Origin: Microbacterium sp. JZ31
Lineage (GTDB): Bacteria > Actinomycetota > Actinomycetes > Actinomycetales > Microbacteriaceae
Direction: 5' to 3'
NCBI RefSeq assembly: GCF_016805985.1
Contig: NZ_CP017661.1
Span: 2,108,001 to 2,172,000, forward strand
DNA: 64,000 bases
Shown: in pieces, positions 16,331 through 24,723 of the stretch
Numbering within the stretch: the first letter of the stretch is position 1
Layout of the letters: every line of letters begins with the position of its first letter
Notes under the pieces: generated by a model
What the model saw: the letters and a program-made list of their open reading frames with translations, nothing else
What the model was told of the DNA's origin: nothing
The model's database searches: none
Translations under genes and position numbers: made by a program

Positions 16331-17226
16331 CGGCGCACGTCGAAGTTGAACACCGACGTGTCGAAGTGGTTGTAGCCCTCGTAGTCGATCAGGTCGTACA
16401 GGTCGGCGCGGTGCTGCATCTGCTCCAGCTGCGAGGTGAGGTGGCCCTCCTCCAGCAAAGTGTCGAGCGCCCGCTCGGCGGCGCCCATCGCCATCCGCAG
16501 CAGCGATACCGGCCAGATCACGATGTTCACGCCGACGTCGCGCAGCTGGTCGACCGAGAACAGCTCGGACTTCCCGAACTCCGTCATGTTCGCGAGGATC
16601 GGGACGTCCACCGCGGCGCGGATCGCGGCGAACTCCTCCAGCGACCGCATCGCCTCCGGGAAGAGCGCGTCCGCTCCGGCGTCCACGAGTGCCTTGGCGC
16701 GGTCAGCGGCGGCATCCAGACCGTCGACCGCGCGGATGTCGGTGCGCGCCATGATCAGGAAGTTCGCATCGCGCCGGGCGTCGACCGCGGCCCGGATGCG
16801 CTTGGTCGCCGTGGACTCGTCGACGACCGCCTTGCCGTCGAGGTGCCCGCACCGCTTCGGGTTGATCTGGTCCTCGATGTGGGCGCCCGCGAGTCCCGCG
16901 TCCTCGAGCGTCTGGATCGTCCGTGCGACGTTCATGGGCTCGCCGAATCCCGTGTCGGCGTCGATCAGCGCCGGCAGATCGGTCATCCGGGCGATCTGCC
17001 CGCCGCGCGCGGCGACCTCGGTCAGCGTCGTCAGCCCGATGTCGGGAAGGCCCAGATCGGCCGACAGCACCGCACCCGAGACGTAGACACCCTCGAAGCC
17101 CTTGCGCTCGATCAACCGTGCCGACAGCGGGTTGAACGCGCCGGGGAGGCGGAGCAGCTCGCCGGAGGCGAGGCGCTCGCGAAACAGGCGGCGCTTCTCG
17201 TGCGCGGGCACCTGCGAGTACAGCAT
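16327..17226 (-). CDS. prpB: Methylisocitrate lyase
   Basis: Cleaves 2-methylisocitrate to pyruvate and succinate. The 299-aa product belongs to the isocitrate lyase/PEP mutase superfamily. The Mg-binding segment is DADTGFGEPMNVART, and the active-site loop PKRCGHLDGK carries the catalytic Cys with Arg in place of the more common second Lys. The ATG overlaps the prpD stop by one base, and the gene's own stop overlaps the prpC GTG. The much longer open frame upstream only shadows prpD. Confidence 0.94.
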   Translation of the reverse strand: MLYSQVPAHEKRRLFRERLASGELLRLPGAFNPLSARLIERKGFEGVYVSGAVLSADLGLPDIGLTTLTEVAARGGQIARMTDLPALIDADTGFGEPMNVARTIQTLEDAGLAGAHIEDQINPKRCGHLDGKAVVDESTATKRIRAAVDARRDANFLIMARTDIRAVDGLDAAADRAKALVDAGADALFPEAMRSLEEFAAIRAAVDVPILANMTEFGKSELFSVDQLRDVGVNIVIWPVSLLRMAMGAAERALDTLLEEGHLTSQLEQMQHRADLYDLIDYEGYNHFDTSVFNFDVRR

Positions 17227-18746
17227 CAGAACAGTCCCTTCGGGCCGGCCACGATGACACCCTGCTTGGCGACGATGGTGAGCCGGCGCACCTCGTCCGC
17301 GGTCAGCTCCGGCAGGCGCTGCGCGAGGTCGAGGAACCGCTCGATCTCCGCCGGCTCCAGCACCGGCTCGGCCAGCAGGCGGAACTTGCGCACGTAGTCC
17401 TCCCGCGCGAACGGACGGGCGCCGAGCGGATGCGCGTCGGCGACGGCGATCTCGTCGACGACGGTTGTCCCGTCCGCGAGCGCGATCTCGACACGCCCGC
17501 CGAAGGCCTTCTCGTTCGGGTCCTCCGAGTGGTAGCGACGGGTCCACTCGGCGTCCTCGCGCGTGGTGACCTTGTTCCACAGCTCCACCGTGTCGGCGCG
17601 GCCGGCGCGCTCGGGAGTGTACGAGTCGACGTGGTGCCAGGCGCCGTCCTGCAGCGCGACCGTGAAGATGTACGGGATCGAGTGGTCCAGCGTCTCGCGC
17701 GACGCGGTCGGGTCGTACTTCTGCGGGTCGTTCGCGCCGGACCCGATCACGTAGTGCGTGTGATGCGAGGTGTGCAGCACGATCGAGCGGATGTGCGCGG
17801 GGTCGCGCAGCTCGGGGCGCTCGGTGCCGAGCTTGCGCGCCAGGTCGATCCACGCCTGCGCCTGGTACTCGGCGGAGTGCTCCTTCGTGTACGAGTCGAG
17901 GATGCCGCGCTTGGCCTCGCCCGCACCGGGCAGCGGTACGTCGTACGAGGCGTCCTTGCCGTCGAGCAGCCAGGCGATCACGCCGTCCTCGCCCTCGTAG
18001 ATCGGGCTGGGCGAGGTCTCGCCGCGCATGGCGCGGTCGACGGCCTCGACCGCCATCTTGCCCGCGAAGGCCGGCGCGTGCGCCTTCCACGTGGAGATCT
18101 CGCCCTTGCGCGACTGGCGCGTCGCGGTCGTGGTGTGAAGTGCCTGGCCCACGGCCTGATAGATCGTCTCGGCGTCGAGCCCCAGCAGGGTGCCGATGCC
18201 GGCGGCGGCCGACGGGCCGAGGTGCGCGACGTGGTCGATCTTGTGCTTGTGCAGGCTGATGGCCCGCACCAGGTCGATCTGGATCTCGTAGCCCGTCGCG
18301 AGGCCGCGCAGCAGCGCCGCGCCGTCCTTGCCGGTGTGCTGGGCGACCGCGAGGATCGGCGGGATGTTGTCGCCCGGGTGCGAGTACTCCGCCGCCAGGA
18401 AGGTGTCGTGATAGTCCAGCTCGCGCACCGCCACGCCGTTCGCCCAGGCGGCCCACTCGGGGCTCGTGCGCTTCTCGAGCGCGCAGCCGAAGACCGTGGA
18501 CCCCGCTCCCCCGACCGACACGGGGTGATCGTCGGCCTGCTGGCGCGCGGCCACGACGGGGTGCCGGGTCAGCGACGCCGCCGCGACGGCCGCGTTGTCG
18601 ATCACCCGGTTGATGATCATGTCCGTCACATCCGCGTCGACGCCCACCGGATCGACCGCGACCTCCGCGATCTTCCAGGCGAGCTGCCCCTCCCGGGCCA
18701 GATTCTCGTCGCTGCGGTGCACGCGGACATGGTGGGTGACGGTCAT
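17226..18746 (-). CDS. prpD: 2-methylcitrate dehydratase
   Basis: MmgE/PrpD-family dehydratase of the methylcitrate cycle (506 aa). It has the [20 protein letters not shown] segment near residue 110 and the [19 protein letters not shown] region, both characteristic of PrpD. The ATG at 18746 was chosen over an in-frame start at 18824 because GGAGGATC lies 4 nt upstream and [16 protein letters not shown] is the family-like N-terminus. First gene of prpDBC; no PrpR-type regulator adjoins it. Confidence 0.93.
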   Translation of the reverse strand: MTVTHHVRVHRSDENLAREGQLAWKIAEVAVDPVGVDADVTDMIINRVIDNAAVAAASLTRHPVVAARQQADDHPVSVGGAGSTVFGCALEKRTSPEWAAWANGVAVRELDYHDTFLAAEYSHPGDNIPPILAVAQHTGKDGAALLRGLATGYEIQIDLVRAISLHKHKIDHVAHLGPSAAAGIGTLLGLDAETIYQAVGQALHTTTATRQSRKGEISTWKAHAPAFAGKMAVEAVDRAMRGETSPSPIYEGEDGVIAWLLDGKDASYDVPLPGAGEAKRGILDSYTKEHSAEYQAQAWIDLARKLGTERPELRDPAHIRSIVLHTSHHTHYVIGSGANDPQKYDPTASRETLDHSIPYIFTVALQDGAWHHVDSYTPERAGRADTVELWNKVTTREDAEWTRRYHSEDPNEKAFGGRVEIALADGTTVVDEIAVADAHPLGARPFAREDYVRKFRLLAEPVLEPAEIERFLDLAQRLPELTADEVRRLTIVAKQGVIVAGPKGLF

Positions 18747-18830
18747 CGGTGATCCTCCGGGCTCGGCTTGTGGCGCTCTGCGCGGTGCTCGGACGCCGTC
18801 GTACGGGCCGCCCGGCCTCCACACCCTCCC

Positions 18831-18871
18831 AGCCTAGGATGTCCCGCATGCCGGTCTCCGATCACCTCGGA
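18831..18871 (-). promoter_or_regulatory. Putative prpDBC promoter and palindrome
   Basis: On the minus strand TAGGCT (18831-18836) fits an actinobacterial -10, giving a leader of roughly 75-80 nt to prpD. Just upstream TCCGA-GGTGA-TCGGA (18857-18871) is a perfect 5-5-5 inverted repeat that could hold an operator. No -35 is convincing. Assigned by position only. Confidence 0.4.
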
Positions 18872-18905
18872 TCACCGCCGACGGATCTCAGGAGATGACG
18901 GGAGC

Positions 18906-19541
18906 TCAGCGAATCAGCTCGGCGGCCTTGCCGAGGTCGGCGGCGAGCCCGTCGCGCGCGGCCCGGCGGTCCGCCTCGTCGCGCAGGCGCAGGATGCTCG
19001 ACGGATGGCTCGTGACGAGCGCGGGCGTGCCGTCGGACGACTCCAGGATCATCCCGCGCACCTCGCCGATCCGCACGGTCCTGCCGAGCACGGCGCGCGC
19101 CGCCGTCGCCCCCAGGGCCACGATTACGGCGGGCCGGACGACGGCGATCTCGGCCTCGAGCCACGGGTGGCAGGCGACCACGTGGCCGACCGCGGGCTTG
19201 ACGTGGATCCGCCGCTTCCCGCGCTGCTCGAAGCGGAAGTGCTTGACGGCGTTCGTGCGGTAGACGCCGTGGTCCGCGATGCCCGCGGCCTCGAGGGCCT
19301 CGTGCAGCTCGCGTCCCGCGGGCCCGACGAACGGCTCGCCCTCGAGGTCCTCGCGGTCGCCGGGCTGCTCGCCGACGAGCATCAGCGGCGCCGTCGCCGC
19401 GCCGCGCGAGAAGACGACCTGCGTCGCGTCCCTCCACAGCTCGCAGCCGCGGCACTCCTCGGCCGCGTCACGCAGGTCTTCCAGATCCGCATCCCGCGGC
19501 ACCCAGTGCTCGGCGCCGGGCCGCTCCTCGCTCTCCGCCAT
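18906..19541 (-). CDS. UdgX-type uracil-DNA glycosylase
   Basis: Family 4-like uracil-DNA glycosylase of the UdgX class, which becomes covalently bound to uracil-DNA sites through a His in the KRRIH loop. Seen here: active-site motif GEQPGD at 57-62, the KRRIH loop at 109-113, and HPSSILR near the C-terminus. The Fe-S cluster ligands look like Cys30, Cys33 and Cys124, with His101 (VKHF) where family 4 enzymes carry another Cys. Length 211 aa is normal. No Shine-Dalgarno sequence stands before the ATG. Confidence 0.88.
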   Translation of the reverse strand: MAESEERPGAEHWVPRDADLEDLRDAAEECRGCELWRDATQVVFSRGAATAPLMLVGEQPGDREDLEGEPFVGPAGRELHEALEAAGIADHGVYRTNAVKHFRFEQRGKRRIHVKPAVGHVVACHPWLEAEIAVVRPAVIVALGATAARAVLGRTVRIGEVRGMILESSDGTPALVTSHPSSILRLRDEADRRAARDGLAADLGKAAELIR

Positions 19542-19611
19542 CCGGTCATGGTCGCGCAGGCGCGGCGGCTCGCCGAGGCGCTTGACTTCCGGGCGCCCGC
19601 CCCCGCCGGAA

Positions 19612-21090
19612 TCAGCGCCGGACCCGACCGCGGTGGATGGCCGCGCCGGGCTCCGGCTTCTGCATCACGATGTTCGCCCCGCCGGCCGTCGGCCGCGACA
19701 CGGCGCGGCGACGGGCCTCGACGCCGCCGATCGTGCGGCCGATCGGCGAGCCGAGGAACAGCCCGAGCGTGGCACCCGCGGCGAGCGCGATGCCGACCAT
19801 GCCGGCGGTGATGAGCGACGACGTCGCGAACAGCACGTGCTCGGCCTGGCCGCCCGCTTCGACGAGCCCGAGCAGGCCGCGGAACACCGCGGCACCGGGG
19901 ACGAGGGGCAGGATGGCCGCCGTCGTGACGGCCACGGACGGAACGTGGAGGCGATGCGCGATCATCGCGCCGACGACGCTCGCGACGAGCGCACCCGCGA
20001 AGCTCGCCGAGGCCTGGTCCATTCCGGCCGCGCTCACGAGCGCGAACCCGGCCCACGCGATCATGCCGAGCAGGGCGCTCACGATCACGATCCGGGCGCC
20101 CGCGCCGTTGAACACCGCGACGGCGACCGCGACGAGCACGGCGCCCGCGAACTGCGCCGGGAGCGGTCCGAGCGGCAGCGGCTCGCTGGGCGGCTGCATG
20201 CCGATCGACAGCGTGCCGGCGAGCTCGAGCCCGACGAGGATGCCCAGCACCACGCCGAGCGTCTGCACCGTGAGCTCCAGGATGCGCCCGCCCGCCGTGA
20301 GCGAGAAGCCGTCGATCGCGTCCTGCGCCGCGCCGACCACCGCCAGACCGGCGAGCATCAGGACGATACCCGAGGACACGACGATCGTGGCCTTCACGTC
20401 GGAGAAGGGCTCGACGCCCATGCGCGCGAACATCGCGACGAGCACCGTGACCGCCGTGAGCACGAACGCACCCGCGATCTGGCTGAAGAACAGCGGCACC
20501 TGCAGGCGCGCGAGCCCCGCCTGGGTGAGGGCCACAGCGAGGGCCGCGACGAAGGTGACGGCGAGGATCTGCGCGGAGGCGCCGAACATCATGCCGACAC
20601 CGACCGCGAGCAGCGCCTGCGACAGGATCACGATGGGCTGGCGATAGCGGAACGGCGTGCGCCGGATCTCCTGGAAGCGGCTGCGAGCGGCACCCAGCTC
20701 CAGTCCCTCGTCGATGTCGCGAACGAGCGCCTGCAGAGCCTGCAGCTTCGAGTGATCGGGCACCGCGGAGCGGACGACGCGCATGAGCGTGATCGGCCAG
20801 TCCTCGCCGTGCCGGTGATCGGACACCGAGACCGAGTTGAAGGTCACGTCGACGTGCACACTGCGCAGCCCGTAGGCGCGCGCGATGCCCAGCGCGGCGA
20901 TCACGACCTCCTTGGCGGACGCACCCGCCGAGAGCATCAGCTCGGCCACCCGCATCGCGAGATCCATGGCGCGCAGCGCCATCTGGTCGTCGATGACAGG
21001 CAGGGCCTCGGTCAATGCCCGATCCGAGGGATCCGCGTGGATCGCCCGTCGCACCGTGTCGATCATCCGCCAACTGCGCTCGCGAACCAT
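19612..21090 (-). CDS. Threonine/serine exporter family protein (ThrE type)
   Basis: Integral membrane exporter of the ThrE family, whose characterised Corynebacterium member exports threonine and serine. The cytosolic N-terminal DUF1212-type domain (about 30-170, with AELMLSAGASAKEVV) is followed by ten or so hydrophobic segments in two groups. Both ThrE halves are in one chain of 492 aa. An ATG also exists at 21099, but GGGGAGG touches it directly, whereas the ATG at 21090 has a 9-nt spacing; I prefer the latter. Substrate inferred from family. Confidence 0.87.
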   Translation of the reverse strand: MVRERSWRMIDTVRRAIHADPSDRALTEALPVIDDQMALRAMDLAMRVAELMLSAGASAKEVVIAALGIARAYGLRSVHVDVTFNSVSVSDHRHGEDWPITLMRVVRSAVPDHSKLQALQALVRDIDEGLELGAARSRFQEIRRTPFRYRQPIVILSQALLAVGVGMMFGASAQILAVTFVAALAVALTQAGLARLQVPLFFSQIAGAFVLTAVTVLVAMFARMGVEPFSDVKATIVVSSGIVLMLAGLAVVGAAQDAIDGFSLTAGGRILELTVQTLGVVLGILVGLELAGTLSIGMQPPSEPLPLGPLPAQFAGAVLVAVAVAVFNGAGARIVIVSALLGMIAWAGFALVSAAGMDQASASFAGALVASVVGAMIAHRLHVPSVAVTTAAILPLVPGAAVFRGLLGLVEAGGQAEHVLFATSSLITAGMVGIALAAGATLGLFLGSPIGRTIGGVEARRRAVSRPTAGGANIVMQKPEPGAAIHRGRVRR

Positions 21091-21142
21091 GGGTTCCATC
21101 CTCCCCGATCTCGTCGGCGCTCGCCTCCGCGCGGCGGCGTGG

Positions 21143-21652
21143 CTAGCCGTCCTGCGCTGTCTTCCTGCGCCGCCGCGGCGCCGCCGACCGCGGCGGCGTC
21201 TGACGCATGTGATCGCGCGCGCGACCCAGGATGTCGGCGAGCGCCTCGACGTCGGAGCGCGACAGCGCGGCGAACAGCAGCTCGTCCAGCAGCGCGACGT
21301 GGCCCGCCAGGACGCGCTCGAGCAGGGAGCGCCCCTCGTCGGTGAGCGCGACGACGATGCTGCGCTCGTCCTCGGCGGACGGCGTGCGCGTGACGAGCCC
21401 GCGCTTCTCGAGGGACTGCGCCTGGTAGGTGAGGCCGCTGCGGCTGTACACGACCCCGTCGGCCAGGTCGGTCATCCGGCGACTCCCGGACGGCGCGTCG
21501 CCGAGCGTGGCCAGGAGCTGGAACTGCACGTAGCTGAGCCCTCCCGCGTCCTGCAGCTGCTGCTCCACCGCGTGCTTGAGCAGGCTGCTCGCCTCGATCA
21601 GGGCGAAGTACGCGCCGAGCTGGACGGGGTCGAGGGAGGGCGTGGACGACAT
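21143..21652 (-). CDS. MarR-family transcriptional regulator
   Basis: Winged-helix regulator of 169 aa. The recognition region spans MTDLADGVVYSRSGLTYQAQ and the wing is RTPSAEDERSIVVALTDEG; dimer helices lie at both ends, and the C-terminus is a basic tail (RSAAPRRRRK). It is divergent from an NAD(P)H:quinone oxidoreductase gene, and the 111-bp gap holds three copies of a 16-bp palindrome. The simplest reading is autoregulation plus repression of the oxidoreductase by this protein, released by an electrophile or phenolic ligand. Ligand not identifiable. Confidence 0.87.
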   Translation of the reverse strand: MSSTPSLDPVQLGAYFALIEASSLLKHAVEQQLQDAGGLSYVQFQLLATLGDAPSGSRRMTDLADGVVYSRSGLTYQAQSLEKRGLVTRTPSAEDERSIVVALTDEGRSLLERVLAGHVALLDELLFAALSRSDVEALADILGRARDHMRQTPPRSAAPRRRRKTAQDG

Positions 21653-21669
21653 GCGGACAGCGTATCAAT

Positions 21670-21742
21670 GCTTCTCATTCGAAACAGTTGCTTCCAGTTC
21701 GAAGCAGTGCTACGGTCTCCTCAGTTGCTTCGAATCCGAAGC
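21670..21742. promoter_or_regulatory. Three 16-bp palindromes, MarR operator candidates
   Basis: Sites at 21670-21685 (GCTTCTCATTCGAAAC), 21690-21705 (GCTTCCAGTTCGAAGC) and 21727-21742 (GCTTCGAATCCGAAGC). The third is a perfect 6-4-6 inverted repeat and the others are close variants. Sites one and two are exactly 20 bp apart, two helical turns. A plus-strand promoter TTGCTT (21688-21693), 17 bp, TACGGT (21711-21716) overlaps site two, and site three lies just after the expected start. Confidence 0.75.
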
Positions 21743-21763
21743 ACACGATGAGAGGAAGACACC

Positions 21764-22702
21764 ATGAAGGCAGTGCGATTCCACGAGACGGGCGCTCCCG
21801 AGGTCCTGCGGTACGAGGACGTCGACCAGCCCACCCCCGGCCCCGGCGAGGTCCGCATCCGCGTCGCCGGATCGGCATTCAACCCGGCGGACGGCGGCAT
21901 GCGCGGCGGCTTCCTTCCGATCCCGATCACGCTTCCCCACATCCCGGGCTACGACGTCTCGGGCACGGTCGACGCGCTCGGCGAGGGCGTCGACGGCTGG
22001 GAGGTCGGCGAGGCTGTCATCGGCTTCCTCCCGATGACGGCCGACGGCTCGGCGGCGCAGTACGTGACCGCGCCGGCCGAGGCGCTGGTGAAGGCTCCGA
22101 CGCGGATCCCTCTGGCCGATGCGGCGGGCCTGCCGTCGGTCGGCCTCACCGCCTCGCAGTCCCTGTTCGAGGCCGGCCGGCTCACGGCGGGACAGCGCGT
22201 GCTGATCAACGGCGCGGGCGGCCCGGTGGGCGGGTACGCCGTCCAGCTGGCCAAGCATGCCGGAGCGTACGTCATCGCGACCGCCAGCCCGCGCAGCCGT
22301 CAGCTCGTCGAGGCCGCCGGGGCGGACGAGATCATCGACCACACCGCGACCTCGCTGCGGGAGGCGGTCACGGAGCCGGTCGACGTCCTGCTGAACCTGG
22401 CGCCGATCACGGCCGACGGCTTCGCCGCCCTGGTCCCGCTCGTGCGCGACGGCGGCGCGGTCGTGTCGACCACGCCGCGCGTTCCGACGCCCGGCGACGA
22501 GGCACGCGGCGTGCGCGCCGAGACGATCTTCGTCCACCCGGACGCGGACGTCCTGTCGGGTCTCGTCGACCTCATCGACGCGGGCGAGCTGCACGTGGAG
22601 ATCGCGCAGCGCGTGCCGCTCAGCGAGCTCCCCGCCCTGCATGAGCAGGCCGAGGCGGGCACGGTGCACGGCAAGGTCGTGATCATCCCTCCCGCGGCAT
22701 GA
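21764..22702 (+). CDS. NADP-dependent quinone oxidoreductase-like protein (MDR superfamily)
   Basis: Zinc-free medium-chain dehydrogenase/reductase, 312 aa. The GroES-like N-terminal domain starts MKAVRFHETGAPEVLRYEDV; the nucleotide-binding motif is INGAGGPVGGYAVQLAKHAG (about 150-170). Zinc ligands of alcohol dehydrogenases are missing, so a quinone or enone reductase is most likely. GAGAGGAAG before the ATG is a good ribosome binding site. Regulation is probably by the divergent MarR protein. A strong terminator follows at 22765. Confidence 0.87.
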   Translation: MKAVRFHETGAPEVLRYEDVDQPTPGPGEVRIRVAGSAFNPADGGMRGGFLPIPITLPHIPGYDVSGTVDALGEGVDGWEVGEAVIGFLPMTADGSAAQYVTAPAEALVKAPTRIPLADAAGLPSVGLTASQSLFEAGRLTAGQRVLINGAGGPVGGYAVQLAKHAGAYVIATASPRSRQLVEAAGADEIIDHTATSLREAVTEPVDVLLNLAPITADGFAALVPLVRDGGAVVSTTPRVPTPGDEARGVRAETIFVHPDADVLSGLVDLIDAGELHVEIAQRVPLSELPALHEQAEAGTVHGKVVIIPPAA

Positions 22703-22764
22703 CGCCGGGATGCCGGAGACCTCGGACCACCGGATGACGCTCGCCCCGTCCCCGCACGCGAAGA

Positions 22765-22792
22765 GCCCTCGAACCCGAGCGGGTTCGAGGGC
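22765..22792. terminator. Strong hairpin between convergent genes
   Basis: Perfect 12-bp stem GCCCTCGAACCC / GGGTTCGAGGGC with loop GAGC, between the ends of the oxidoreductase gene and the minus-strand membrane gene. Purine-rich on one flank and TTCCTC on the other; probably bidirectional. Its core is nearly the same as the hairpin at 23492-23525. Confidence 0.8.
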
Positions 22793-22846
22793 TTCCTCGT
22801 TCGGGACGACGCCGTCCGACGAGACGCCAGCGCCGGCAATACGAGG

Positions 22847-23137
22847 TCAGGGCCAGATCGCGGACGCCGCAAGGAACAGGAGCGCCCCGGCCACGCCTGC
22901 GCCGATCAGCGACGCGAGGCCCTTCACGAGCATCGAAAGGCGACGCCGTTCGACGAGACGCCACAGCACGGCCGCAGTCAGGACGGCACCCAGACCGCTC
23001 ACCATGATCCGTGAGAACCAGTTGTCGAGGTCGGCGGTTCCCGTCGCCACCTGCACGACCAACAGGATCACGCTCGCGCCGAAAAGGATGAGGAGCGACC
23101 ACACCAGCGCCATCATCACCCACCGGAACTCCGTCAT
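22847..23137 (-). CDS. Small integral membrane protein, unknown
   Basis: Product of 96 aa that I do not recognise. Three hydrophobic helices are visible (MMALVWSLLILFGASVILLV, then IMVSGLGAVLTAAVLW, then ASLIGAGVAGALLFLAA) with a basic cytosolic turn VERRRLSM. The ATG at 23137 overlaps the stop of the preceding small gene (ATGA), so the two are translationally coupled; the longer frame upstream is shadow. Both genes sit between two near-identical terminators. Confidence 0.68.
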   Translation of the reverse strand: MTEFRWVMMALVWSLLILFGASVILLVVQVATGTADLDNWFSRIMVSGLGAVLTAAVLWRLVERRRLSMLVKGLASLIGAGVAGALLFLAASAIWP

Positions 23138-23379
23138 GGCGTCGCGTTTCGATCGTGGTCGACCGCGTGCGATCGTCGCTCCTGTTGCCGGCGGTGCGCT
23201 ATCGCCGTGATCGAGAACGTCCCCTGCGCCACGGCGACGAGCCCGGCTGCAGCGATAGCCACCCTTGCAGCGGGCGTGCCCGGAAAGAGGATCGCGACGA
23301 CGACGAGCGCGACGATCGCGACCGGGAAGAGCGCGGCGACCACCCCGCGCAGCCACGTCGCTGAGCCGTCCCGCGTCAT
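23134..23379 (-). CDS. Small membrane protein, unknown
   Basis: Product of 81 aa from the ATG at 23379, with two hydrophobic helices (VVAALFPVAIVALVVVAILF and ARVAIAAAGLVAVAQGTFSI) and a charged His/Arg-rich tail. Not recognised. First of a coupled pair with the gene at 22847. An in-frame ATG farther upstream at 23466 would add a Gly/Arg-rich, non-membrane N-terminus and overlap nothing useful, so I prefer the short start. Confidence 0.62.
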   Translation of the reverse strand: MTRDGSATWLRGVVAALFPVAIVALVVVAILFPGTPAARVAIAAAGLVAVAQGTFSITAIAHRRQQERRSHAVDHDRNATP

Positions 23380-23491
23380 CGCTCGGTCTCCCGTCGACGC
23401 ACCGTCTCGCTGGCCCTCCGTTTGTGTCCGGTGTCCCGCACGCTCACATCCTGCGCCCGACGCCACGAGAAGTCACGGGCCAGGACAGCAG

Positions 23492-23525
23492 AAAACCCTC
23501 GAACCCGTGCGGGTTCGAGGGTTTT
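23492..23525. terminator. Rho-independent terminator of tRNA-Pro
   Basis: Perfect 15-bp stem AAAACCCTCGAACCC / GGGTTCGAGGGTTTT with loop GTGC, so it has A-tracts and T-tracts on both sides and works in either direction. It lies 20 bp after the tRNA 3' end on the minus strand. Confidence 0.9.
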
Positions 23526-23544
23526 CTTCCTCCGGCGAGGACAT

Positions 23545-23621
<77 letters not shown>

Positions 23622-23726
23622 ATGTCCGCACTCGCGCGCGGACAACTCCCCTAGTCTACCCGGTCGCGGATCGTGCCGCGAACCGAGCCTGTCGCGCGTG
23701 TCCGAGGGCGGTCCTAGAGTGACCGC

Positions 23727-24305
23727 ATGGTGGAGATCACGACCAGGCCCGCCACCCTCGCGGAGTGGGACGACGTGCAGGCGGCGCTCACGGGCGGCGG
23801 CGACGGGCGCTCGTGCCAGTGCGTGTGGCCGCTCCTCGGGAACCGGGAGTTCGGTGCCGCGGCGGTCGAGCAACGGCGCGACCTGCTGCACGACGAGATC
23901 CAGGGCGGCCCGCCGCCGGGCCTCGTCGCCTACGTCGACGGCGAAGCGGCGGGGTGGATCCGGATCGGCCCGCGCCCCGCGCAGCAGCGGATCGTGCGCA
24001 GCCGCGTCGTGAAGAGCGGATCGGCCGAGCCGCTCGACGACGCATCCGTCTGGGCGGTCACGTGCTTCTCAGTGCGCAAGGAGCACCGCCGGCAGGGAAT
24101 CAACGCCGCTCTGCTCGACGCCGCGGTCGCCTACGCGCGCACGAGCGGGGCGCGGGTGATCGAGGGCTACCCGATCGCGACCGACACGACGACGCCCGCC
24201 ATCAACTCCCTGTTCGTGGGTGCGCTCTCGACCTACCTGAGGGCGGGCTTCCGCGAGGTCGCGCGTCCGACGGAGAAGAGGGTCGTCGTCGCCCTCGAGC
24301 TGTAG
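23727..24305 (+). CDS. GNAT-family N-acetyltransferase
   Basis: Acetyl-CoA-dependent acetyltransferase of 192 aa. The acetyl-CoA loop is seen in CFSVRKEHRRQGINAALLD (motif A, RxxGxxA-like, with Ile/Asn variation), followed by the VAYARTSGARVIEGYPI strand. The N-terminal region has a short CQC segment and a WPLLGNREFG motif seen in a group of actinobacterial acetyltransferases. Substrate unknown. TAGAGT (23715-23720) 6 nt before the ATG and no Shine-Dalgarno sequence suggest a leaderless mRNA. Confidence 0.82.
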   Translation: MVEITTRPATLAEWDDVQAALTGGGDGRSCQCVWPLLGNREFGAAAVEQRRDLLHDEIQGGPPPGLVAYVDGEAAGWIRIGPRPAQQRIVRSRVVKSGSAEPLDDASVWAVTCFSVRKEHRRQGINAALLDAAVAYARTSGARVIEGYPIATDTTTPAINSLFVGALSTYLRAGFREVARPTEKRVVVALEL

Positions 24306-24325
24306 CGGGTTCGTACGATGGACGG

Positions 24326-24697
24326 ATGAGCGAGGGATCCGTCCGCGTCGACGCGTGGCTGTGGGCCATCCGCGTCTACAAGACGCGCTCGGCCGCCACG
24401 ACGGCGTGCCGGGCCGGTCACGTTCGGGTGAATGGATCCCACGCCAAGGCGGCCCAGGCGATCCGCCCCGGCGATGAGCTGCGGGTGCGGATCAACGGGT
24501 TCGACCGGGTCCTCGTCGTGCGTCAGCCGATCGCCAAGCGCGTCGGAGCCGCAGTGGCCGCGACCGCGTTCGAGGACCGCACGCCTCCCCCGCCGCCGCG
24601 CGAGTTCGCGGGTGTCGTCGCCGTCCGCGACCGCGGCGCGGGCCGCCCGACCAAGCGCGAGCGCCGAGACATCGACCGGCTGCGCGGCCGCGACTGA
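24326..24697 (+). CDS. S4-domain RNA-binding protein (Hsp15-like)
   Basis: Product of 123 aa with an N-terminal S4 domain (VRVDAWLWAIRVYKTRSAAT to VRINGFDRVLVV) and a basic C-terminal tail rich in Arg and Pro. This is the architecture of Hsp15 (HslR), which binds stalled 50S subunits carrying nascent chains. TACGAT at 24314-24319 lies 6 nt before the ATG at 24326, again a leaderless layout, only 20 nt after the acetyltransferase stop; the gene may therefore have its own promoter within the operon. Confidence 0.85.
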   Translation: MSEGSVRVDAWLWAIRVYKTRSAATTACRAGHVRVNGSHAKAAQAIRPGDELRVRINGFDRVLVVRQPIAKRVGAAVAATAFEDRTPPPPPREFAGVVAVRDRGAGRPTKRERRDIDRLRGRD

Positions 24698-24723
24698 GGC
24701 TCAGTCGACGAAAGGTCCGGGCG

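Noticed and set aside
19587-19611. TTCCGG/CCGGAA hairpin after the ThrE gene as a terminator
   Set aside because: The stem is only 6 bp with a 13-nt GC-rich loop and no T-run; too weak to call in this GC content.
22847-23356. Longer 169-codon version of the small membrane gene
   Set aside because: The extra N-terminus mirrors the upstream small gene in another frame and is Arg-rich; the ATG at 23137 with ATGA overlap is better.
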